DNA of 64,000 nt from Silene conica (Eukaryota > Streptophyta > Magnoliopsida > Caryophyllales > Caryophyllaceae). The notes beneath the pieces were generated by a model. It did not search any database. It saw only the letters and a list, made by a program, of their open reading frames with translations, and had not been told where the DNA came from. The stretch is from contig CM055317.2 in assembly GCA_029255685.2 (NCBI GenBank), positions 71,041,460-71,105,459 of the forward strand. Direction: 5' to 3'. Shown one piece after another: positions 45,788 through 57,240 of this stretch (positions are counted from its first letter, which is position 1; each line of letters begins with the position of its first letter). A program made the translations under genes and the position numbers.

Positions 45788-46750
45788 CTTATAGTCGTTT
45801 GATAGATGGAAGATAGGAGTTTTAATATTGTTTTAGTAATAGAAAGATAATGATTTGAGTGAATTAGCTAGAGAACGATTTGGGCCAGAACTTGAGTAAG
45901 GGATTGATGTTTTAGTTGAAATTGTTGAAATTAGACTGAAAAGTGGAATCAATGAAGAGAATTGGTCTAAGAAAACAAGGAGGTAAAAGTTACTTGGAGA
46001 AATGGAGTCGATAGTGAAGATTGATGAAGATGAACAAACATATGATAAGTCAATTTCGGACGGATGTGATCATACAGTGATTTGATTTAATTTGATGTTA
46101 ATGTCGTTGTTTAATAAAAATTGATTGATACAGATGATGTGTATCAAATCAAAAATATTTGTTATCATATCCAAAATATCTTGATGTCACGATACACACC
46201 ATGTTGCACTAATAATTTTGTACTATTATTCGTTATAGTATCAAAAATATTAGTCACGGTAAAATTCAGTGTGTGGCTAAGAGCAATAATTAGTCACGGT
46301 TAATTTACTCGTGACAATAAATCATAATTAACCACGAAAAGAACTCAGTGTGTGGCTAAGAGCAATATAGTCACGAATAATTTACCTGTCACAATAAATC
46401 ATAATTAGCCACGTTAAGAATTCAGTGTGCCTAAGAACAATAATTAGTCACGGGTAACTTACCTGTGACAATAAATCATAATTAGCCACGACACTGTGGC
46501 TAAAAATAATTATTAGCCACGGGCGTGACTTAATGCGTGACTAAACACAATTGTTAGCCACTCTCGTGGCTTAATTCGTGACTAAAAACAATTATTTGCC
46601 ACGGATATATTTTCCCGTGACATACATTTTTTTACCAATTAATTTTGAAGCAAGGGGACTTTTTTTCCCGTGGCTAAGCAAATTTAGGTCACGAATTAAG
46701 AATTCCCGTGACATAAATCGTGGCGCAAGTGCCATTTTGTTGTAGTGATA

Positions 46751-47780
46751 ATATTTGATTGTTTAGTTTTGTGTCTAACAAAGAAATAAAATTGAGTTTA
46801 TACACATAATATTTTAAACGTTTTTAGCTTATATTTATACTATTTATTGATTCTTATTTTCATATTATACACTTTTTCAAATAAAATTTATTTATTTACC
46901 TTCTTCAATCAATCAATATCTAACATTATCCATCTTTTTCCATATTCAACCATTTCCACCATACTAATCAACCAAACCAATCAGAATCAACCTTAATCAT
47001 ATCCATATCCCTAAATAACTCATCCCCACATATAAATATATTTTTCTATCTCCTAAATCACAGTGTAAATGACATAGAGTAATTCTACCCGTCGAGTACT
47101 ATTCTCACCCACCTAATCCACTAACCATCAAAATCAAATGTAAAATGTATTCCAAAAATCCCCAACCTGCCGACAATTACTTGTATTACTAAAATTACGC
47201 TCTTTGACATCAGAGAGTAACCCTAGCCTCCAAGACACTTACCTCCTCCCTCAAAACCTATCTATCCCTACTCATAAAAAAATAGACACGTCTAATTTAA
47301 AGTTAACCCTCACCCTATAACAACCAAAATTGAGTATATCTACATGTTACCTAATAGATTTTTAACCTATTTTCACAACATTTATGTCTTTATTATTTTC
47401 ACAAAAATAGAACTTTGTAATAAAATTTATTTACCTATTTCTTAGTTTTTCTAATCATTGTCATAGTACATACGTATCCTTTTAACACACCATTTAGATA
47501 TTCACCGTACTCTTCTCAACTAACTACCCAACTTACCAACTTGACCAACAGAATCAACTGTATCTATGAACAACCCTAACAGTAGACATTTTCATGCACA
47601 ATTCAAATCACGCTCTTAAACGTCGGAGAGTAACCTTATCACCGAAGATACTTACCTACTCCCTCGAGACGTATCTATCCCCATCCCTAAAAAAATTGAC
47701 ACATCCAATGTAAAATCAATCCCTACCCTATAAAACAATGCCCTAGTGTAAAGAATAAGTTGAAATTAAAATATAAAGGA
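46751..47780 (+). repeat. Local repeat array, left part (units of about 430 bp)
   Basis: Two diverged units, around 47090-47340 and 47520-47740, share the order AACTATCC-type leader, CAAATCACGCTCTTAAACGT, GGAGAGTAAC, AAGA(C/T)ACTTACCTAC and ACCTATCTATCC. A third unit resumes at 56900-57110, beyond the large LTR element, and a further partial one near 57150-57240. The array was therefore continuous before the retroelement inserted. It has no coding content. Confidence 0.65.
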
Positions 47781-47796
47781 AAAAAAGGAATATGAA

Positions 47797-47994
47797 ACCA
47801 ATTGGTGTTAATCAAGTGATAGCTGGGTTAAACCTTGAAACTTGCAGAAATGCAGGAGTTGAGAGGTCACATGTTCGACTACCAGCTAGTGCGATGACCA
47901 CTTGGCCTCTACAGCCCCCGAAAGAGTGGCTTACATGGTCCATGTGATAGTGCAGGAATGCATGTGCCTGAGGGAATTCAACCCTCTCGTCGTC
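47797..47994 (+). mobile_element. tRNA-derived SINE
   Basis: Flanked by a 16-bp duplication AAAAAAGGAATATGAA at 47781-47796 and 47995-48010. Internal box A-like AAGTGATAGCTGGGTTA (about 47813) and box B-like CATGTTCGACTACC (about 47871) are spaced as in a polymerase III promoter. The 3' end merges with the A-rich start of the target duplication. About 198 bp, within the range of plant SINEs. Confidence 0.85.
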
Positions 47995-48137
47995 AAAAAA
48001 GGAATATGAACTATAATAAACTATAATCTAAAACTGATTAAAAAATAATTTTGATCTTTTTACGGCTTACTTTATCCGCCTTGGAAACATCACTTATTTG
48101 TCATTACTTTGTGTTTTATGAATATCTTCTAATACCC

Positions 48138-50501
48138 TGTAATAACCCGTTTTATTCACCAAATTATTTAATGGTGACGGGTTATTCGTTAAATAAAATT
48201 GTGGGCTTTCGAATAATTTAAGTGCGTCGAACATTTAGTTACGACATCTATTAATCGAATTATGATATTTTGATCAAGTTAGGGGTTTGTGTTGCCAAGG
48301 GGATTCGATCTTGAGACCTTTAGCACCCTAACACGGGCCTCGTTATGCGTGCAACTCAAATAAGAAAGCAGCCCATACGTTTTATTTGCTAACCTAGTTA
48401 CATACTTCCTCAAGCCGTCATATTTAATCACCAATTATGAACTTATCTACCCTAATCGACACCCAAACAGTCTCACAACTCCCTGCCGTCACATCTGGGA
48501 ACACCAGGAGAGGGTTTACACGGTGGTTGGAGGGTGCTAGGAGGGCTCGAATTCCCAAGGAAGAGGGTATGTTCGCAACAGATTCGGTTGTTCCTCTGTT
48601 TCTTTAGTTTTGATTCGTTAATTATGATCATGTAGTATATGTTATAGATTCTGATCTTGCATACAATTAATCTATGGCGTGTAGTAATCAGGTTTCGACC
48701 ATAGTAACGACTTATTTAACAACCTAAGGCCGTCGTTTAGGGTGTTTCGTCGCTGGTGTCAGTTGTTTGCCTTTCGTTTTTCAGAACAGAGTTTTTAAGC
48801 GTGAATGTTCAACAGTGATTCGAATGAGTTTCTATTTGCGGTTTTTATGGGTGTTTGCGTTTTGAGATAGTAGGCAGTCAGGGGGTTCGTATGGTGGTAG
48901 GCGTGGTGGTTGGTGGTGGTCTGTCACGGTGTTATAGCCTGTTTTGTTAGATGCGTTCACTCACATGTTTACGGGGCTGGTTGTGGTGCTATGTTTGTCG
49001 AGGGTTTTGCTGTTGGTTGTTAAGGCGTCGGCGACCACCACTGACTTCCCTGGGACCACCGTGGCTCAGAGGCGAGCCTGGTGGTGTCACAGGCGAAACC
49101 AGTGGTGGTGGTTGGTGCCAACGGTGGTGTTTGTCGGGGCAGATGCTTGCGGTTTCGGGACTGCTGGCTTGGGTTCGTATTATCGCTGTTAGCCATGTTG
49201 TTTAGTAATTTATGTCGTATGTTTGCACGTTATTGTTGGTGTCTTATTGTTTTGTTTATTTTGTTTGTTAATATTATTATTAGTATTATTATGGTTATTA
49301 TTATTATTATTATTATTATTTTTATTAGTATTATGATTATTTTATTATTGTTAATGTTGTTAATATTACTAATGTTGTGATTAGTGATATTATTAGTGTA
49401 TATCTATGTTTAACAATTGTTATGATTAATATACTTGTTAATGAACATTGTTTTATCATTTGGGTTAGTAATATTTGCTCATTTGAATCTTGCTATAATT
49501 AGTAAATCCTTAATTAGTAAAGTTTGTAATTTCTTATGTTGCTTTGTTTATGAGACCATATGAGTCGGGAAGTTATTATTTTTAGAAGTTGCTATTTCGG
49601 GTAAAGTTTCTATTTTGGGAAACTTTCCAATTTTAGAAAGTTAAGAAATTCGACACATTGTTACGATTTTTAGTATAGGGCTTAATATGGGTTGTTGATC
49701 GTTAAGTATTATATGTTTAGGTGACGGTTTCTGCGGGGAACATCTTTCGGAGCTATTGACTGTCTTTCTGCAAGTTGAGGTAGGGGAATACTGTATACAT
49801 GGTGATGAGTAAACTGTTATTATCCGATGTTAATTATTTATATCTTAATGCATGAGTGGTGTTATATTGTATTTAGCTGACTGTATATCTCTGTGATACA
49901 ATACGATGTGGAGAATATTGGGTCTTGTGATATGGTGCGGAGTTTATTTGGTGTTGGATCGGTGCGGAGTTTATTTGGTGTTGGATCGGTGCGGAGTTTA
50001 TTTGGCGTTGGATCGGTGCGGAGTTTATTTGGTGTTGGATCGGTGCGGAGTTTATTTGGCGTTGGATCGGTGCGGAGTTTATTTGGTGTTGGATCGGTGC
50101 GGAGAAGGGATGATTGATCCCAATATATATATAATAGTGTTTGTTATTTATTTTTCTCTACTCACCCTCGTGGTTGACCCTGTGTATTCGTGTGACACCT
50201 GTGATGATCCGTAATGGGGAGCAGTTTCGACAGGAAAGTTGGTGCTGTGGGAGCATGGAATGGCGTGAGCTCTTGGATGGACCGACTTAAATGTAGATCA
50301 CCTACTTTATAGTTATCAGTTGTACTTTAATTCCGCTGTGTAGTTTTTGTAACATCAAAGTTTAAATTTTATCAGTTTTTATATAAAGTAATTTGGTTTG
50401 ATTTACTTTGTTATTCACTACCTCGGATATACCGAGATGGTAACAGCTCAATTTACTGAGGATGTCTTGCTAAAGGCTCCTTAATAAATCGGGGTGTTAC
50501 A
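48138..50501 (+). repeat. 5' LTR of the LARD-like element
   Basis: 2364 bp, TGTAATAACCCG...GGGGTGTTACA. Contains a short TTA microsatellite (about 49270-49335), a 27-bp minisatellite (about 49934-50102) and, just after it, TATATATATAATA (about 50121), a candidate TATA box. The 82-102-codon ORFs inside appear identically in the 3' LTR and follow the repeats; they are not gag or pol. Confidence 0.95.
49934..50102 (+). repeat. 27-bp minisatellite in the 5' LTR
   Basis: Six copies of GTGCGGAGTTTATTTGGTGT plus TGGATCG, alternating GGTGTTGG and GGCGTTGG variants. Because 27 is a multiple of three, two frames stay open as repeated nonapeptides (RSLFGVGSV), but no start or stop context supports translation. 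The same array is at about 56229-56397 in the 3' LTR. Confidence 0.92.
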
Positions 50502-50503
50502 AG

Positions 50504-50515
50504 TGGTATCAGAGC
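50504..50515 (+). other. Primer binding site (initiator tRNA-Met type)
   Basis: TGGTATCAGAGC lies two bases after the 5' LTR. It is complementary to the 3' end of plant initiator tRNA-Met and would prime minus-strand DNA synthesis. Confidence 0.92.
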
Positions 50516-53500
50516 GAACGATCCTCAGGCCTAAACCAAATGAATAATAATGAATATAGGCAGAGTCTAATAAAATGAACTCCGAGATGAAATTGATAGG
50601 AACCCCAAAAAGGAACGGGATGAGTTAGGGGCCCCCTCACACCAGACCTGGGCCCTTTCAGTTCTGTCTCGGGAACCCTATGAGAGTAATGGAAGAGTGG
50701 GGTAGACTATATAGTGACCTGGTTATTTTGTACTAACGTTATTGCAGGAGAAGGATGAGGTAAGTGATATGTGAGTGTGATTAATGACGTGTGTTAGAAG
50801 GATATGTGAGATACCAAATGTGGATCAAGTTGGATGATTTAATCGATATTCCAAGAGGATGGATGTGTATTTGTTGCGCAATAGTTAAGAGTGATGTGAT
50901 CATATGATTGTGATATCTTGAAATGTTCGTACGATTATCTGGTAGTAAATGACTATCGTTATTATATGATTTTGATGTTTAAATCCTTGTAAGGATGAGT
51001 AATTCAGTTGATCTTACTATTCTATGTTATAGTAATCCATGTCTAGTGATATGCGGAATGTGCTACCCCAAGCCATGCATGCTATATAGTTATGTGTTGC
51101 ATAGATCATACTTAAGGGTTACATGACAATTTCCATGTACACAATCAGTTTGGTTATAGAGTAATGTTTCAGTAAGTGGCACCTTGGTGATTTCGGGTAT
51201 ACATATTTACATATATACTATGTGTGGTGGCTGTTACGATAGTAGGAGCTAATGCATTGTTCATACAAGCGTAACTATTGAATTATTTCGTGATGCTATT
51301 TCTCAATTTCGCAATCTTACTGTCTTGTAGATGTCAGCATGTTTTGGAAAAATAATGTTTAAATTTAAATGTGATAGTGTGAAGTGATTTTAAGGAACAC
51401 AAAATTTTAATAAATTCTCAGAATGTTACCTTGCTTGTGAGAGCTGCCGATAAAATGTGTTCTCTATATGTATATGAAATTTTTTTTTAGGATAGGCTTC
51501 TGAATTAGCTTTCCAATGTTTTTGGTTTCATGTTAAAACGACTTATATTTTGAGAGAAATAAGTATTTTAGCCGATAATGGTCAGATTGTCACTGCACAG
51601 TTCTGTTTTGACCCATGTCTTTGAACGAGGAACCATCTAAAAGGTATTTAATGTTTATGCATAATTTCAACTCCAATGTTTTATATATTCATTCACGTTT
51701 TCCAAATGATGAGTCGCGTAACATCCTAACAAGTCGTTAAGTAACAGTGATTTTACAGGTGTCCACTTTTTATTTTTGTAGAGTTTCTGTTCAGACCAAT
51801 TTGTTATAATTAATTTCCCTGAGATATGCATTCGATTCTTTTTCCTATGATTAACTAATTCGTCATATTTTCTAAAAACTTTAATCGCTCGTCCTTTAGC
51901 TAAGGGGTTATTTAATTGTGATTTTTGTAAGTTGCTGCATAAGGTTTAATTGGTGAATTGATAGTTATGTAAGTTTCATATAAAGTTTAATCAAATGTGA
52001 ATTATGTGTTGTGACCATGCGATATCCTGGTAAAGCATTCGTAACATGAATAGTAGGCGTATGATATGAATGTGAACCTTACTATATGATAACGTCATCT
52101 AGTTCATTTCTATATAAAATAGTTTCAAGTATACCAGTGCTCTTACTTTCTAATGATATGACCTCAAAATAATGATGTGTTGTTCGTATGTGATGTTAAT
52201 ATCATACTTATCAGCAAGGAGTCTTAACAAGTGATATAATGAAATTTGACTGGTAAACTTATTAGCACGATATAGCAATTTTTTTTTAAAATGGTGATTA
52301 ATTTGAACAATGTGAATCGTGTGGATATTCTTTCATATATATATGGTATATCGTTGTCTAGTTCACTGAGATGATAACCTTTATAACCCCTTCATGTGTA
52401 TTGTTATGTCACAAACTGAATTGCAATTGCTATGTTTAAGATCTGATCATAATACATTGAGTTATTAACTGGTTGACATGTGATGTATGGAAGTACTAGT
52501 CTCGTGAATTCGTTTACTTTTATCGTTAAATTTTCATAATTTATGAGCTACAAATTACAAGAACAAGGTTTCAGTAAAGAAGAGTCAGAATGCCGTCGTG
52601 TAGTCTCCTTTCGATCTATAGCTTGTAAAATTGTCTTTTGATTCATGTTTATATATGGCCATAATTAAATTACCGCTTCAAGATTTTCAAAGGTTCAAAA
52701 TGTTTTCCAAGTGATGATTATCCATGATAACGCTTGATGTGTTGATAATTATAGTGATTGTTTGCAAATGACAATCCTGTAGCTATGTGTAGATGAAAAC
52801 CAGCTTGAATGTTTAATCGCTGCGCGTCGTGTAAATCTCTTATTGTGCAAATCATATATAATAATAGCTCCATGATAAATGATGTAATATGAGTGGAGGG
52901 GGAATGTACCTAAGTGAAACATACTAACTAATTGATATCTGGGAATGTTAAACGATCCTGCGAAGTCTATGAATTATGTATGTCTTGTGAGGCATGTCCA
53001 TGTCCCATGTTTAATTACGTTAATTAATTTTGCGCTATGTCTTTTCCTAAATATGGTTTTGCTTCAAAAATATGTTTATGAACATGAAACGTTTTAAATC
53101 GTCAATTATGAACTATGAGTTTTCTTGATTATTTATGTGGTTGTAAATACTAGCTTGCGTTGAAATTTCATGGGTGTGTAAGTGTTATCTATTCCGAATC
53201 TGTTTTACTGCGTAACACGATCCTACCGACCCTAATACTTTATTGTTGTTCGAGGTCATATGTTATATGATAATTGATATGAGCCTCCTTTGAGTACTGA
53301 TTTGAGTTGAATTTTAGTAGTTGTCCTTTTATTTTGATAGTTAAAATTTTCTATTGATGTGATAATTCTTTTGTTTGTAAGATGGGAAAACTTTTAGTAA
53401 TTGATTAGTCTGAGTTATGTACAAGTTCTTGTTTTATGGCGTACACGTTCTTGTTTTATGAATAAGTGGATGATGAGTATATATACAAGTATGACAACGA

Positions 53501-54360
53501 ACTTGGGAGGTAAGTACTGAGGAGATTGAGTTACTCGTGAGTTTAGAACAAAGACCATGGTTGGTTTTGTTTTGAGTTTGAGATTGTAGTGCAGTGTTTT
53601 AGCAAGTTGTCGCATTCTGGTGGAATATTTGGTAATATCAACATTGAAACTGAGATGAGAATTGTTTATTGGTTTGAGTTATGAGTTGTAGGCCGTTGTG
53701 CCACATTGTGAAGTTTGAAATTGATATTCGAAGTTTGAAATTGATATTGAGAAAGAAGTATTGATCTGCGGTTTTATGGGATAGAGTAATGAGTAGGACG
53801 GTGTAAGGGGCTAGAAACTTTATAATGAGGTTACGGGGACGTAACCATGTTTTAAGGAGGATAGGATTGTAAAATCTTAATGATTTTATGCTATGGTTAA
53901 TTGTTTTGACATGGCTATTTGGTATGCCGTAATTGTTTGAATACATTTGATAACCTGATTTATTCTGATGTGCTAATCCGTGAAGCATCTTTTAATCTAG
54001 CTGTACGTTAAACTTTGGGGACAAAGTTTTTTTTACGGGGGTAGGATGTAACTTTTCGTGTTTTAAAGTACCTTGATTTTTGTTGCGATGTTATATGGTC
54101 TCACGCTTTGAATTAGATTGGTTATGCCCCTAATGCCATGGGATGTGAACTTCGGGATGGAGTTCATATTTAAGGAGGGGAGACTGTAATACCGCGTATT
54201 TTCATAGTTCGTAATGACGAATTGGTTATATTTTATCAAGTTGGGATGCGTGATGGGCCAAAGAGGGAATGTAACATTTCATGTTTTAGCGTGCTTAAGT
54301 CTTGTTGTGGGTACGTTCGTGGTCGCTCTGAGTGGGTGAACTTCGGGACGAAGTTCATTT
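50516..54360 (+). other. Non-coding interior of the LARD-like element
   Basis: About 3.85 kb, AT-rich, dense in stops in all frames. The largest frame (116 codons, minus strand, 53638-53988) has no family resemblance. At the 3' end, three earlier polypurine/TGTAA junction-like modules precede the real one. Confidence 0.85.
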
Positions 54361-54374
54361 TAAGAGGGGAAGAT
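54014..54374 (+). repeat. Repeated hairpin-polypurine tract modules before the 3' LTR
   Basis: AACTTTGGGGACAAAGTT, GAACTTCGGGATGGAGTTC and GAACTTCGGGACGAAGTTC are each followed by a purine tract (ACGGGGGTAGGA, AAGGAGGGGAGAC, AAGAGGGGAAGAT) and TGTAA at 54047, 54185 and 54375. A further AAGAGGGAA/TGTAAC occurs at 54270. Text after 54047 (TTTTCGTGTTTTAAAGTACC) resembles that after 54270 (ATTTCATGTTTTAGCGTGC). Confidence 0.8.
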
Positions 54375-55534
54375 TGTAATAACCCGTTTTATTCACCAAA
54401 TTATTTAATGGTGACAGGATATTCGTTAAATAAAATTGTGGGCTTTCGAATAATTTAAGTGCGTCGAACATTTAGTTACGACATCTATTAATCGAATTAT
54501 GATATTTTGATCAAGTTAGGGGTTTGTGTTGCCAAGGGGATTCGATCTTGAGACCTTTAGCGCCCTAACACGGGCCTCGTTATGCGTGCAACTCAAATAA
54601 GAAAGCAGCCCATACGTTTTATTTGCTAAACCTAGTTACATACTTCCTCAAGCCGTCATATTTAATCACCAATTATGAACTTATCTACCCTAATCGACAC
54701 CAAAACAGTCTCACAACTCCCTGCCGTCACATCTGGAAACACCAGGAGAGGGTTTACACGGTGGTTGGAGGGTGCTAGGAGGGCTCGAATTCCCAAGGAA
54801 GAGGGTATGTTCGCAACAGATTCGGTTGTTCCTCTGTTTCTTTAGTTTTGATTCGTTAATTATGATCATGTAGTATATGTTATAGATTCTGATCTTGCAT
54901 ACAATTAATCTATGGCGTGTAGTAATCAGGTTTCGACCATAGTAACGACTTATTTAACAACCTAAGGCCGTCGTTTAGGGTGTTTCGTCGCTGGTGTCAG
55001 TTGTTTGCCTTTCGTTTTTCAGAACAGAGTTTTTAAGCGTGAATGTTCAACAGTGATTCGAATGAGTTTCTATTTGCGGTTTTTATGGGTGTTTGCGTTT
55101 TGAGATAGTAGGCAGTCAGGGGGTTCGTATGGTGGTAGGCGTGGTGGTTGGTGGTGGTCTGTCACGGTGTTATAGCCTGTTTTGTTAGATGCGTTCACTC
55201 ACATGTTTACGGGGCTGGTTGTGGTGCTATGTTTGTCGAGGGTTTTGCTGGTGGTTGTTAAGGCGTCGGCGGCCACCACTGACTTCCCTGGGACCACCGT
55301 GGCTCAGAGGCGAGCCTGGTGGTGTCACAGGCGAAACCAGTGGTGGTGGTTGGTGCCAGCGGTGGTGTTTGTCGGGGCAGATGCTTGCGGTTTCGGGACT
55401 GCTGGCCTGGGTTCGTATTATCGCTGTTAGCCATGTTGTTTAGTAATTTATGTCGTATGTTTGCACGTTATTGTTGGTGTCTTATTGTTTTGTTTATTTT
55501 GTTTGTTAATATTATTATTATTAGTATTATTATG

Positions 55535-55622
<88 letters not shown>

Positions 55623-56796
55623 GTATTATGATTATTTTATTATTGTTAATGTTGTTAATATTACTAATGTTGTGATTAGTGATATTATTAGTGTATATCT
55701 ATGTTTAGCAATTGTTATGATTAATATACTTGTTAATGAACATTGTTTTATCATTTGGGTTAGTAATATTTGCTCATTTGAATCTTGCTATAATTAGTAA
55801 ATCCTTAATTAGTAAAGTTTGTAATTTCTTATGTTGCTTTGTTTATGAGACCATATGAGTCGGGAAGTTATTATTTTTAGAAGTTGCTATTTCGGGTAAA
55901 GTTTCTATTTTGGGAAACTTTCCAATTTTAGAAAGTTAAGAAATTCGACACATTGTTACGATTTTTAGTATAGGGCTTAATATGGGTTGTTGATCGTTAA
56001 GTATTATATGTTTAGGTGACGGTTTCTGCGGGGAACATCTTTCGGAGCTATTGACTGTCTTTCTGCAAGTTGAGGTAGGGGAATACTGTATACATGGTGA
56101 TGAGTAAACTGTTATTATCCGATGTTAATTATTTATATCTTAATGCATGAGTGGTGTTATATTGTATTTAGCTGACTGTATATCTCTGTGATACAATACG
56201 ATGTGGAGAATATTGGGTCTTGTGATATGGTGCGGAGTTTATTTGGTGTTGGATCGGTGCGGAGTTTATTTGGTGTTGGATCGGTGCGGAGTTTATTTGG
56301 CGTTGGATCGGTGCGGAGTTTATTTGGTGTTGGATCGGTGCGGAGTTTATTTGGCGTTGGATCGGTGCGGAGTTTATTTGGTGTTGGATCGGTGCGGAGA
56401 AGGGATGATTGATCCCAATATATATATAATAGTGTTTGTTATTTATTTTCCTCTACTCAACCTCGTGGTTGACCCTGTGTATTCGTGTGACACCTGTGAT
56501 GATCCGTAATGGGGAGCAGTTTCGACAGGAAAGTTGGTGCTGTGGGAGCATGGAATGGCGTGAGCTCTTGGATGGACCGACTTAGATGTAGATCACCTAC
56601 TTTATAGTTATCAGTTGTACTTTAATTCCGCTGTGTAGTTTTTGTAACATCAAAGTTTAAATTTTATCAGTTTTTATATAAAGTAATTTGGTTTGATTTA
56701 CTTTGTTATTCACTACCTCGGATATACCGAGATGGTAACAACTCAATTTACTGAGGATGTCTTGCTAAAGGCTCCTTAATAAATCGGGGTGTTACA
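54375..56796 (+). repeat. 3' LTR of the LARD-like element
   Basis: 2422 bp, ends as in the 5' LTR. Longer mainly because the TTA/ATT microsatellite at about 55508-55622 has many more units. Otherwise it is near identical to the 5' LTR, including the 27-bp minisatellite (about 56229-56397) and TATA-like run. Confidence 0.95.
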
Positions 56797-57240
56797 TACC
56801 CACTTGCATTTTATTTCATCACCATAATTATTCTGCTCAACTCACCTACATCATTGTATTCTTTATCATTTATATTTATATTTATACTCCTTAAATTGTA
56901 ATTTGATAACTCAACTAACCAACTTGATCATCAGAATCATCAAATGTATACCTGAACAACCTCGACCTATTTGTTTGTACTACTCAAATCACACTCTTAA
57001 ACGTCGAAGAGTAATTCTACCCCTGAAGACACTTAACTCCTTTCTCAAAACCTATCTACCCCGACCCCGTAAAAAAAATATCTGTCTATAACACAATGTT
57101 TCATCGGTAAAGAATGAGGTGAAATATTTTAATACTTATTTAAAATACATGTCATCCACACAATTATTTCACTTGACCTATCTACGTCATTCTGGTCTTT
57201 AATATTTATATTTGTAGTCCATAAATTGAAATTTGACATT
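56797..57240 (+). repeat. Local repeat array, right part
   Basis: The text after the LTR (CCAACTTGATCATCAGAATC, AATCACACTCTTAAACGTCG, AGACACTTAACTCC, AACCTATCTACC) is a diverged copy of the units at 47090-47740. A second start (CTCACCTACATCATTGTATT versus GACCTATCTACGTCATTCTG) marks another partial unit near 57175. Confidence 0.6.

Larger units (their letters stand above)
41208..46747. mobile_element. CACTA (En/Spm) element carrying host gene fragments
   Basis: The left TIR CACTACAACAAAATGGCACT (continuing TTGCGCCACG) is perfectly inverted at the right end for 29 bp. The 3-bp target duplication ATA is at 41205-41207 and 46748-46750. Subterminal blocks (41260-41790 and 46250-46740) are packed with CGTGGCTAAA, GCCACGGGAA, GTCACGA and their inverses, the expected transposase-binding architecture. 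Length is 5540 bp. No TNPA/TNPD transposase frame is visible, so it is non-autonomous. Between the repeat blocks lie minus-strand fragments of alpha-glucosidase I and prohibitin, plus a nested Tourist MITE. Confidence 0.93.
48138..56796 (+). mobile_element. Complete non-coding LTR retrotransposon (LARD-like, Ty3/gypsy-type)
   Basis: 5' LTR 48138-50501, internal 50502-54374, 3' LTR 54375-56796, with the 5-bp duplication TACCC at 48133-48137 and 56797-56801. An initiator tRNA-Met-type primer binding site (TGGTATCAGAGC) follows the 5' LTR, and a polypurine tract AAGAGGGGAAGAT precedes the 3' LTR. The 3.87-kb interior has no frame resembling gag, protease, RT, RNase H or integrase, so the element depends on a relative for mobility. 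By eye I count about 14 substitutions between the LTRs, roughly 0.6%, so insertion was recent; the main length difference is a TTA-repeat expansion in the 3' LTR. Confidence 0.95.

Noticed and set aside
47797-47994. Genuine tRNA gene
   Set aside because: Boxes A and B are present but no cloverleaf can be drawn, and the 16-bp target duplication and length fit a SINE.
49893-50214. Repeated-nonapeptide ORFs (RSLFGVGSV) in both LTRs
   Set aside because: Arise because the 27-bp minisatellite is divisible by three; LTR U3 position makes protein coding unlikely.
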